Of a stretch of 62,594 nucleotides of DNA, positions 16,881 to 25,014 are shown piece after piece. The first letter of the stretch is position 1, and each line of letters begins with the position of its first letter. This stretch comes from CAZLMW01 sp964560875 (GTDB lineage Bacteria; Myxococcota_A; UBA9042): positions 1-62,594 of the forward strand of contig CAZLMW010000039.1 of NCBI GenBank assembly GCA_964560875.1, written 5' to 3'. Under the pieces are notes generated by a model. The model searched no databases. It was not told the origin of the DNA and saw only the letters and a list, made by a program, of their open reading frames with translations. The translations under genes were made by a program, and so were the position numbers.

Positions 16881-18962
16881 CTATTCTTCTTCGGCCTTGA
16901 GCCGCGAGATGTCTTTGACCAGCTTCGCCTGCATGTTGCCGGGCACGGGCTGGTAGGACGCGAACTTCATCGAGTAGCTGCCGGTGCCGCCGGTCATCGA
17001 CTTGAGGCTCGGCGCGTAGTTGAGCATTTCGCTGAGCGGCACGTGGGCCTTGACGACCGTGTTGCGGCCGCGGGTCTCCATCGACTGGATGCGGGCGCGG
17101 CGCTGGTTCATGTCGCCCATGATGTCGCCGGTGTACGTCTCGGGCGCGACGACTTCGACGTCGTTGATCGGCTCGAGCAGCACCATGCCGGCCTCTTCGC
17201 CCGCCTTCTTGATGGCCTGGCGGCCCGCGATCTGGAACGCGATGTCCTTGGAATCGACCGGGTGGTACTTGCCGTCGTACAGGCGAACCTTGAAGTCGAC
17301 GACGGGAAAGCCCGCGAGGATGCCCTTGACCGCGGTCTGGACGATCCCCTTTTCGACCGACGGGATCAGCGTGTTGGGGATGACGCCGCCCTTGATCTCG
17401 TTGAGGAACTCGAAACCTTCGCCGGGCTGAGCGGGCTCGACCTTGATGCTCACCTCGCCGAACTGGCCGGCGCCGCCGGTCTGTTTCTTGTGGCGGTAGC
17501 GGACGTCGGCACGCTTCTTGAACGTCTCCTTGTACGGGATTGTCGGGGTGCCAAGGTCGACGTTGACGCCGTACTTGCGGCTCATGCGCGCGCAGGCCAT
17601 CGCGACGTGGTTGACGCCCATGCCCGACAGCGTGATCTCCTTGGTGACGGTGTCGAAGCCCTGCCGCAGACCGGCGTCTTCGACCAGGATCTTGTCCATT
17701 GCGTCGCGCACTTTCTGTTCATCGGCGCGGCTGCGGGGCTTGACCACGTACGCGATCATCGGGGCCGGGGCCGTCAACCAGCGGGCCGCGACGAGCTTGC
17801 CACCGCAGAGCGTGTCACCGGTGTGGGTCAGCTTGAGCTTTGGCACCGCGAACACGTCGCCGGTCACCACCTTGTCGGTGTTCACCGTGTCCTTGCCCTT
17901 GAGGTGGTAGAGGTTGCCGATGCGGTCGTCTTTGCCAACCCGCGAGTTCTTGGGCGCCTCACCGACAGAGAACGAGCCGCTGAGCATCTTGAAGATCGAT
18001 AGCTGACCGACGAACGGGTCAACGACCGTCTTGAAACAGAGGGCCACCGAGTCGCTGCCGTTGGGGTCGATGTCCTGGGTGACGCTGGCGTCGTCGGGGT
18101 CGGCGCCGGGGTAAGCGCCGCGGTCGATCGTCGACGGCATGTAGGTCATGAGGTCGAGCAGCCGGTCGATGCCGACGTTCTTGGTGGCCGAGCCGAGCAG
18201 CACGGGGACGAGCGTGCCCGATTCGATGCCTTTGCCGAGGCCGGCCTTCATCTGCTCGGTGGTCAACGACTCGTTCTCGAAGTAGGCGTCCATGAGCTCT
18301 TCGTCGGTCATCGCGACCTGCTCGTGCAGGGCCATCAATGCCTCTTCGACCGCGTCGGCCATGTCGGCCGGAACGTCACCTTCCTGGGCCGTGCCGCTGT
18401 CGCCGCTGTACGTGTACGCCTTGCCGTTGACCAGGTCGACGACGCCTTTGAAGTCGTCCGCGGTGCCGATCGGCAATTGCAGCACCACGCCGTCGAAGCC
18501 GAGGATCTCTTTGAGCTCGCCGGCGACCGCTTCGTAGTCGGCGCGCTCGTTGTCCATCTTGTTGATGAAGACCGCCCGCGGCACGCCGATGGTGCCGGCT
18601 GCCTTGGACGTTCGCTCGGTGCCCACGCCGATGCCGTCGACCGCGCTGATGACGAGGACGGCGGCGTCCGCGCCCTGCAAAACGGTGACCGACTCGTGGA
18701 TGAAGTCCATATCCCCGGGGGTGTCGATCGCGTGCATCTTGTGTTCGGCGAACTCGGCGGTGAGCACGGACGACGCGATCGAGCCGCCGCGGTCTTTCTC
18801 TTCGGGCTCGAAGTCGAACATCGATGAGCCGTCGGAGACCGATCCGAGACGGCTGTTGGCGCCGGTCACACGGGCCATCGCGTCGCCGACCGACGTCTTA
18901 CCGGAACCCGAGTGGCCGACCATCGCGAAGCTGCGAATTTTGCTGGGTGCATAGGCTTTCAT
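16881..18962 (-). CDS. EF-G paralogue (EF-G-like GTPase)
   Basis: A 693-residue translational GTPase with all EF-G domains. The P-loop is GHSGSGKTS, NKMD is present in FINKMDNERAD, and domain IV is seen in YRHKKQTGGAGQFGEVSIKV. In switch II the canonical DTPGH is DTPGDMDF: the catalytic His is an Asp at residue 84. Switch I is also divergent (EKDRGGSIASS). The real EF-G gene is at 27935. Such paralogues are thought to act in ribosome recycling, stress or a specialised role. Start 18962 is chosen because GAGG precedes it at the right spacing. Confidence 0.88.
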   Translation of the reverse strand: MKAYAPSKIRSFAMVGHSGSGKTSVGDAMARVTGANSRLGSVSDGSSMFDFEPEEKDRGGSIASSVLTAEFAEHKMHAIDTPGDMDFIHESVTVLQGADAAVLVISAVDGIGVGTERTSKAAGTIGVPRAVFINKMDNERADYEAVAGELKEILGFDGVVLQLPIGTADDFKGVVDLVNGKAYTYSGDSGTAQEGDVPADMADAVEEALMALHEQVAMTDEELMDAYFENESLTTEQMKAGLGKGIESGTLVPVLLGSATKNVGIDRLLDLMTYMPSTIDRGAYPGADPDDASVTQDIDPNGSDSVALCFKTVVDPFVGQLSIFKMLSGSFSVGEAPKNSRVGKDDRIGNLYHLKGKDTVNTDKVVTGDVFAVPKLKLTHTGDTLCGGKLVAARWLTAPAPMIAYVVKPRSRADEQKVRDAMDKILVEDAGLRQGFDTVTKEITLSGMGVNHVAMACARMSRKYGVNVDLGTPTIPYKETFKKRADVRYRHKKQTGGAGQFGEVSIKVEPAQPGEGFEFLNEIKGGVIPNTLIPSVEKGIVQTAVKGILAGFPVVDFKVRLYDGKYHPVDSKDIAFQIAGRQAIKKAGEEAGMVLLEPINDVEVVAPETYTGDIMGDMNQRRARIQSMETRGRNTVVKAHVPLSEMLNYAPSLKSMTGGTGSYSMKFASYQPVPGNMQAKLVKDISRLKAEEE

Positions 18963-19211
18963 GGGCGTTTTCCTCGTCTGTAAGGCGTCGTGGCCCGGAA
19001 GTCGAAGGGGCCCCAAGCGAAGCGATCACGGCGATCGGCACACGTTCACGACGCGCGCGAGCCCATTCTTTCTCGATCCGGAAATGTGCTCACGAAGTCA
19101 CAGGATTTACAGCACCCGGCATATCGCGCGCAAGACCGCGTCCGCAACATGTGGAGATGACGCACTGCGCCACGGTTCGAAAGCGACAGTCGGCTGGGTT
19201 ATGGTCGCGCC

Positions 19212-22200
19212 ATGCTCGTCACTTGCGGCTGTCCCGCGCCGTTCATGGCTCGCCTTTGTGCGACGACGGTAATCGCTGTCGTGCTCGGCCTTACAATCAG
19301 CCGGGTCGGACCTGTCAGCGCCGAGCCCGCGCCGCTCCCCAGCGCGGTTACCTCGTTGGACATCACGTTCACCGGGCGAACAGGCGGCCTGTCGTCGGGA
19401 CGATCGTCGGGATCGGGGATCTTGCTGCTCTGGGATGAGCTCACCGCGCGCGGCGGTTCTACGACGATCGATGCATCCGGGCCCGCGATCTTGCGGCGCG
19501 GCGATGAGCTGTTGCTCGATCCGGTGTCGATGCGCGCTAGTAGCGTCGTGAAGTGGCTCAAGGCCGGGGCAGGCGGGCGCGCCAAGACCATCCCCGTCGA
19601 TGTCATCGAGACCGACCAGCTGCTCGTCTTTCGCCATCCCGACGACCGCGGACTCGATGTGCTCGCGGCCATGAAGGCCCGTAACGACACCAAGGGCGAC
19701 GAACCTGCGCTCAAGATGCGCCGCGGCCAGCTTCGCATCATCCAGGCCGGCAAGGGACCGCTGTGGCACATCCGGTTGGACGGCAAAAAGGGCGCTGTCG
19801 CCACGGATCTACACGCCTGGGATTATTGGTGGGGGATCCAGGGGTCGGCCCGTCTTGGTGACCAAAAGGCCCGCTATTTCATGATGATCAAGCAGTGGGG
19901 GGATGGCGCTCGTCGGGCCCGTTTGCTCGCGAAACGTCGTCGCGATGGGTTGTTGCTTAGCAGCGGCGAGGAGCTGTCGACGTTCGATCGCCTGCTCGGC
20001 AAACCATCGGCCTTGCGCAAGCTCGAGTGGCAGGTCTTGAGCAAACTTGGCTATGACGCGCTGGTGCCCGGAAGGCGTGAGCTTCACTACGGAATCGACC
20101 GGCTGCGCAAAGCGGCGAAACGCAACTCGGTGCCGCTGCTAGCGACAAACCTGTACGAGGGCAAAGGCAAGCGGAAAGGCAAAGCGGCGACGACCCGCAT
20201 CATTCGCACGACCGTCCATGGTGTGCGTGTGGCGATCCTCGGGTTCGTTTCGGCAGATGCTTTGCTCGACCCACGGCAGGAAGCTGACCGCGATCGGCTC
20301 GAGGTGCGCGATGCGGTCGCCGAAGCCACGCGTGCCGTCGACGAGATCCGCCGCCTGCCCGGCGCCCACCCCGAGGTTGTCATCGCCGTCACAAACATGC
20401 GCCGCGCCGAGCTCGACCGGTTCATCTTCAACTGCTACGGCGTCGACGTCGTGCTCGGCCAGGCCGGCACGTTTGATTCCTATCGGCCCGCGGTCACGGT
20501 TGATGCGCGCGACCGGCACAAGGAGAGGCTGCACGGACGCTTGCCGCTCGCCTTCGCCACCGCGGGCACGGTTCATGTCGGACGGATGAGCATCGATCTG
20601 GCGTTGAAGTCGGCAGCTGGTGGACGTCCGCGCCCGATTCGCAAGGTCCGGTACACCTCGACCGCGGTTTCTCCCGACCTGCCGCGCGACGAAACCATCA
20701 GCAAAGCCGTTTTGCAGCGGTTCATCGGCCGCCTCGCTCGCAACGAACGCAAGCTGCTGCCCTCGCTCGAGGAGCTGGCGGGCGACAACAAGTCGGTCTA
20801 CGCCGCGATCCGCAAAGACCCCGAGTTCTCGTGGTTTGTGCCCGAGGCGAGCACCAAGCGATGGCGGCAGCTTTGGTTCACGGCGCGTTTGTGGAGCCTC
20901 GTGGTCGCCAACGTCTTGCGGCGAGCGTCGCAAACCGAGGTCGCGATCGTTCCCCGGCAGCGTCACCTGTCGACCACGATCCCGGGGCCGTTGCTCGAGT
21001 CGTACGTCGTCCAGTGGCTCGACACCGAAGATCCCGTACGGCTGTATCGGCTCACCGGAGCGCAGGTGTTGCGGCTCGCCAGGCAGCTGGGAGACGACGC
21101 ATCTGTGACCGGCCTCGACCTGAAATCACGCCGCATCGCCGGGCGCCGTGTCGTGGCGAATGAACGGTATTCCGTCGCCATGACCGCCTCGCTGTCGCGC
21201 TTGCCAGCCGCAGCCAAGGTGTTGACCGGCCAGAAGCCCGTCTCGCGCCTTGCCTTGAACGCAACCGCGGTCGCTCCCGATAGCGCCAATCGCAACCTCG
21301 CCTTGCGCGACGTCGTGCTCGCGAACCTCCGTTCCCTGCGTGACAAGGACCCGACGTTTTCCGCACCGACGCGAGCCACCATCGCCAAGTGGCTGCTGCC
21401 CGCCGGACGCCAAATCGAGCCGCGGTGGACGTTCGCGATCAAGAAGCTCAACGTCTCGTTTACGCGCTACAGCAACCACGCATCAGGTTCATGGCTGAGA
21501 TTCCCGGGTGTCCGCGAGCAGCGTGTGGTCACGCCGGACAACTATTCGCTTGGACTGCGCACGCATCTCGCGGGCGGCTACTCGTCGGCGAAGGTGAAGT
21601 GGCTGACGTCGCTGCAGACGCAGTTTGCGCGCACCGTTATCGACCTGGCTGACGTTGGGGCGGGCGAGGTCATCCAGGAAAACGCCGACGATGTGCTGGC
21701 CCAGACTGAAATGCGGCTGCGGTCGCTGCAGTTGCGCCTCGGAAAAGCTGCTGGATGGGCGCTGGTGCCGTTCATCAACGCGACGTACGACACGGAATTC
21801 ACGGCGACCACGGACAACTTCACGAAGAAGGCGTTCCCGCACCAAAAGGAGCTTCGCGCGTCGGCGGGTGTCGTGTTGCGTCCCGGCGGCTGGTTGTCGG
21901 AGTTGCGGCTGGCGGGGCTGACCAAGACCGATTTCGCGGCCACGCAGGGGCAGTTTGAGGCCGGAGTCCTGGCGGGGATGAAGTTCGCGGTGCCGGTCGG
22001 TCGCGCGATGCTCAAGCTCGCGGGGGAGCTGCGCTGGTTGGCGCCGGATCCGGAAGATACGCCGCCGGATCTTGGAACCATCGCGACGGGTCAGGCGGTG
22101 CTGATTGTGCCCATCGCGCGTGGACTGGCGGCGACATTGGCGGCTGACGTCTTTGCGTTTTCGCCGAAGGTCAAGACGATTGAGGCCGCCGGAAAGACGA

Positions 22201-22271
22201 TTGAGCGCGAGGGGTCGGCGAGCTTGGTGTTGTCGGCGGGGCTGAACTTCGCGCGGCTTTGGAAGTGGTGA
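19212..22271 (+). CDS. large secreted UshA-like (5'-nucleotidase-fold) pseudoenzyme
   Basis: 1019 residues; ATG 19245 (residue 12) is a good alternative start for the signal peptide (TTVIAVVLGLTISRVG). The order of segments follows UshA/5'-nucleotidase: LDITFTGRTGG, LLLSSGEELS (247-256), LGYDALVPGRRELHYG (279-294), PLLATNLYE, VHGVRVAILGFVSAD, VVIAVTNMRR, VDVVLGQAGTFD. A C-terminal substrate-type domain follows (VRLYRLTGAQVLRLA). Metal ligands normally in DxH, GD, GNHE, TH and GHxH are changed, so it should be inactive. The last ~300 residues look like beta strands, perhaps an outer-membrane module. TATGGT 7 bases before the ATG suggests a leaderless transcript. The 250 bases upstream hold the divergent control region. 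Confidence 0.6.
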   Translation: MLVTCGCPAPFMARLCATTVIAVVLGLTISRVGPVSAEPAPLPSAVTSLDITFTGRTGGLSSGRSSGSGILLLWDELTARGGSTTIDASGPAILRRGDELLLDPVSMRASSVVKWLKAGAGGRAKTIPVDVIETDQLLVFRHPDDRGLDVLAAMKARNDTKGDEPALKMRRGQLRIIQAGKGPLWHIRLDGKKGAVATDLHAWDYWWGIQGSARLGDQKARYFMMIKQWGDGARRARLLAKRRRDGLLLSSGEELSTFDRLLGKPSALRKLEWQVLSKLGYDALVPGRRELHYGIDRLRKAAKRNSVPLLATNLYEGKGKRKGKAATTRIIRTTVHGVRVAILGFVSADALLDPRQEADRDRLEVRDAVAEATRAVDEIRRLPGAHPEVVIAVTNMRRAELDRFIFNCYGVDVVLGQAGTFDSYRPAVTVDARDRHKERLHGRLPLAFATAGTVHVGRMSIDLALKSAAGGRPRPIRKVRYTSTAVSPDLPRDETISKAVLQRFIGRLARNERKLLPSLEELAGDNKSVYAAIRKDPEFSWFVPEASTKRWRQLWFTARLWSLVVANVLRRASQTEVAIVPRQRHLSTTIPGPLLESYVVQWLDTEDPVRLYRLTGAQVLRLARQLGDDASVTGLDLKSRRIAGRRVVANERYSVAMTASLSRLPAAAKVLTGQKPVSRLALNATAVAPDSANRNLALRDVVLANLRSLRDKDPTFSAPTRATIAKWLLPAGRQIEPRWTFAIKKLNVSFTRYSNHASGSWLRFPGVREQRVVTPDNYSLGLRTHLAGGYSSAKVKWLTSLQTQFARTVIDLADVGAGEVIQENADDVLAQTEMRLRSLQLRLGKAAGWALVPFINATYDTEFTATTDNFTKKAFPHQKELRASAGVVLRPGGWLSELRLAGLTKTDFAATQGQFEAGVLAGMKFAVPVGRAMLKLAGELRWLAPDPEDTPPDLGTIATGQAVLIVPIARGLAATLAADVFAFSPKVKTIEAAGKTIEREGSASLVLSAGLNFARLWKW

Positions 22272-22293
22272 CGCGCGGGTCTGAAGAGCTCGG

Positions 22294-22339
22294 TTTGAAG
22301 GTCTCAGAGACGATTTGAAGGTCTCAGAGACGTTCAAAT
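22294..22339. repeat. dispersed palindrome, tandem copies
   Basis: A complete 27-bp copy (22313-22339) has arms ATTTGAA and TTCAAAT around GTCTC-A-GAGAC, with a single conserved G/G mismatch. It is preceded at a 20-bp period by a second partial copy (22294-22312). The site is between two convergent genes. Confidence 0.8.
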
Positions 22340-22375
22340 GGTTCGTTGTTTCATCTGGTTACATCAAAACGACGC

Positions 22376-22402
22376 GCGCCCCGCCGGTCGATGGCGGGGC
22401 GC
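22376..22402 (-). terminator. terminator hairpin between convergent genes
   Basis: GCGCCCCGCC (22376-22385) pairs perfectly with GGCGGGGCGC (22393-22402) over a 7-base loop. Read on the minus strand it is followed by GTTTTG, so it probably ends the VOC gene transcript. It could also work in the other direction for the UshA-like gene. Confidence 0.6.
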
Positions 22403-22425
22403 ACGAATCGCTTGGGTGAGATTGC

Positions 22426-23211
22426 TCAGGAAGGCGCGTTCGAAAGGTCGGGCGTGATGAGGCCGACGACCGAGCCTTGGGGATCGGCGACCGAGACGAA
22501 GCGGCCGACACCGGGCATGTCCATCGGGCCAGCGAGGATGTTGCCCCCGCTCGAGGTTGCCGTGGCGGCGGCGGCGTCGACGTCGTCGACCGCGAAGTAG
22601 ACGCTCCAGTGGCTGGGTGCCTGCACACCTTCGGGCATCGCCATGCAGCCGCATGAACCGTCTTCGCCGACCGTGAACACCGTGTATTCGCCGTTGGGCA
22701 TCGGCATCGTCTGCGTGCCCCAGCCGAGGACGTGGGTGTAGAAGTCGACGGCGGCAGGTGCGTCCTTGGCCATGTACTCGGCCCACCAGTAGTCGCCGTG
22801 CGGGGGCGGCGGGTTGTGGTGGTCGGGATCTTCGGTCTCGCCGTGGAAGAGCGCGAAGACGCCGCCCTGCGGGTCCATCAGGATCGCGATCTCACCGACG
22901 CCGGGCACCTTGAACGGTTCGGCGAGCACCTGGCCGCCTTTTTCCTTCGCGCGGCCGCATCCGCCGGCGACGTCGTCCACCGAGATGTAGGTCAGCCAGT
23001 GGGCCGGTGCGCCCATCTTTTTCTGGTCTTCGGCAAGCTGGCAGAAGCCGCCGAGCACGAGGTCGCCGGCCTTGAACATATCGTACACGAAGTCGCCCAT
23101 GTCCTGCGCTTCGTGGCCCCAGTTCATGAAGCCGTTGTACCAAGCCCGGTTGGCCGCCGGATCGTCGCTGAAGTTCTCGCGCCAGGTGTGTCGTCCGTGT
23201 CGGTAGCCCAT
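22426..23211 (-). CDS. two-domain VOC (glyoxalase/bleomycin-resistance fold) protein
   Basis: A 261-residue protein with two tandem VOC half-domains. The first is about 10-125, with WHRENFSDDP-like start, LTYISVDDVAGGC and ILMDPQGGVFALF. The second is about 135-260, with FYTHVLGWG, VYFAVDDVDAAAA and VADPQGSVVGLI. This is the arrangement of the mycobacterial CFP32/hydroxylase-like VOC group. Substrate unknown. Start 23211 has AAGGAGA 5 bases upstream; the much longer open frame to 24210 lies opposite the PLP gene and is not used. Confidence 0.88.
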   Translation of the reverse strand: MGYRHGRHTWRENFSDDPAANRAWYNGFMNWGHEAQDMGDFVYDMFKAGDLVLGGFCQLAEDQKKMGAPAHWLTYISVDDVAGGCGRAKEKGGQVLAEPFKVPGVGEIAILMDPQGGVFALFHGETEDPDHHNPPPPHGDYWWAEYMAKDAPAAVDFYTHVLGWGTQTMPMPNGEYTVFTVGEDGSCGCMAMPEGVQAPSHWSVYFAVDDVDAAAATATSSGGNILAGPMDMPGVGRFVSVADPQGSVVGLITPDLSNAPS

Positions 23212-23421
23212 CTCGTCTCCTTGCGCCGCGCGATGCGGCCGGTGTTCGTGCAGTTGATTTCGGGGGAGGCGCGGGACGCTAGATCGAACGGTTGATTGCG
23301 GCAAGCCGGACGCTGCTGGCCGAGACGCCGCCGTGGTTGGGAGTCGTCGTGACTCCTCAGGCTGAAACCGTCGTGCTGCGGTCCTAGGTTGGCTGGGACC
23401 CGCGCGCCGGACCGCTACGTC

Positions 23422-25014
23422 ATGATCACCACCCGCCACATTTTCGATGGATGCGACCTGCCGCGGCTGGGCTGGTCGTCGTCGGTGTCGCCGGTGTCGG
23501 AGCTGGCCGATATGGCCGCCGAGATCGGCGTCGCGTGGTTGGGGGTCAAGCGCGACGATCTGCTCTCGGTCGGTTCGGGCGGCAGCAAGGTGCGCAAGCT
23601 TGACTACGTCCTGGCCGCCGAGCCCTGGGCCAGCGCGCCCGGTTTCGCGACGTCGGGCGCCATCGGTTCGGGGCACCTGGTGGCGTGTGTCCAGGCAGCA
23701 CAAAGGCTTGGCCGCACAGTCGATGCGACGTTGTTTTGGCAGCCGCCGTCGGACGATGTCCTGGCCAACCTCGCGTTCACCGCCGCTGGTGCGGACCGGC
23801 TGAACTACCGTCGCAGTCGGCTCGGCGTCGCCATGCGGTCGCCCGGGTTGCTGTTGGGCGGGCGGTCCACACGGGGGCCGGTAGTCCCGCCGGGCGCGAG
23901 CAACGCGATCGGGACGCTGGGCATGGTGCGCGCCGGCTTGGAGCTGGCCGACCAGGTGCGCGCCGGCGAGATTCCCCGGCCCGATCGGCTCTATGTCGCG
24001 CTCGGATCCGGCGGCAGCGCGGTCGGTCTCGCGATCGGCTTGCACCTCGCCGGCTTGGAGACTGAGGTTGTAGCGGTCGCGGTGGTCGAGCGGCTGCTGT
24101 CGACTTCGTGGCGAATCGCTGCGCTCGCTCGTGCTACCTGTCGCGTGCTGGCAACCGCTGGATTCAACGCCAATGCCGACTCCTTGCGCCTGCTGATCGA
24201 CCGCGGCCACCTCGGACGTGGCTACGGAACGCCAACAGACACGTCTTTAAAAACGCGCACGCGCGTGAGCCCGGCCGGGATAGAGCTAGATGGCGTGTAC
24301 ACCGGCAAGGCCATGGGCGCCCTGTTGGCCGACGCTGCAGCCGGATTCAGCGGCAATGTGGTGTTCTGGCAGACCCGTCGCGGGCCGTTGCCACCACCGA
24401 CTGCGGCGTGGCGCGAGAGACTGCCGCCTCGTCTTCGGGCCGACCTCGAACGTCATGAAACCGGCGCTGATGCCCGACGCCGGCGATTTCTTGTGGCGAC
24501 GTCCGGCGCGGCTGTTGCTGCGACGCTCGGTTGGCGTCTGTCCGGATACGAGCCGGTGGACGTGAGCCTGACCTACCTGGCGACAACCGAAGCTGCGATC
24601 CTTGCCGCCATTGCGGAGTGCGTCGTTCCGGCCGCGACGTCAGCTGCGATCGAGGCTTGTGTCACGGCGATCGATCGCTACCTCGGCCACCTTCCGACCT
24701 CCGAGCGTCGTCTTTGTCGCGCCGCGACCTGGCTTGTCGACCAGGCCTCGTCTGTGTCCGGCTCGTGGCGTCGACTTTCGCGATTGCCCATCGCCCGAAG
24801 ACGGGAGGTGTTCGCAACCATGGTTCAGCGCCTCGACAAGCTGGGAGAGGCGTCGCGCGGCGTTCGTGACCTGGTCATGCTCGGCCACTACCAGCGTCCG
24901 GCGACCTGGAAGGCACTCGGCTACAACCCGGCGCCCGCTCCGTCCCTGCGGATTGCACCTCGCTACGCCGCCCTGTTCGTGCGGCGTGCGAACGCGGGCG
25001 GGTCGAGCCGATGA
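23422..25014 (+). CDS. fusion of PLP-dependent deaminase-like enzyme, Tat signal and gluconate 2-dehydrogenase subunit 3-like domain
   Basis: 530 residues. Residues 1-345 form a fold type II PLP enzyme like ACC deaminase/D-cysteine desulfhydrase: GVKRDD, GGSKVRKLDYVL with the PLP Lys at 56, SGAIGSGHLVA, the phosphate loop ALGSGGSAVGLA and VYTGKAMGALL. At 352-372 comes RRRRFLVATSGAAVAATLG, a twin-arginine signal pattern in the middle of the protein. Residues 376-530 resemble the small subunit of gluconate dehydrogenase-type GMC enzymes (LVMLGHYQRPATWKALGY). There is no stop, nor any ATG close before the Tat motif; GTG/TTG codons near 24360-24390 are possible internal starts. It overlaps the GMC gene by 4 bases (ATGA). 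TTG 23389 is an alternative start. Confidence 0.75.
   Translation: MITTRHIFDGCDLPRLGWSSSVSPVSELADMAAEIGVAWLGVKRDDLLSVGSGGSKVRKLDYVLAAEPWASAPGFATSGAIGSGHLVACVQAAQRLGRTVDATLFWQPPSDDVLANLAFTAAGADRLNYRRSRLGVAMRSPGLLLGGRSTRGPVVPPGASNAIGTLGMVRAGLELADQVRAGEIPRPDRLYVALGSGGSAVGLAIGLHLAGLETEVVAVAVVERLLSTSWRIAALARATCRVLATAGFNANADSLRLLIDRGHLGRGYGTPTDTSLKTRTRVSPAGIELDGVYTGKAMGALLADAAAGFSGNVVFWQTRRGPLPPPTAAWRERLPPRLRADLERHETGADARRRRFLVATSGAAVAATLGWRLSGYEPVDVSLTYLATTEAAILAAIAECVVPAATSAAIEACVTAIDRYLGHLPTSERRLCRAATWLVDQASSVSGSWRRLSRLPIARRREVFATMVQRLDKLGEASRGVRDLVMLGHYQRPATWKALGYNPAPAPSLRIAPRYAALFVRRANAGGSSR

Noticed and set aside
23212..24210. Upstream extension of the VOC frame on the minus strand
   Set aside because: It lies opposite the PLP-enzyme gene; the VOC start at 23211 has a strong ribosome binding site and gives the normal two-domain length.
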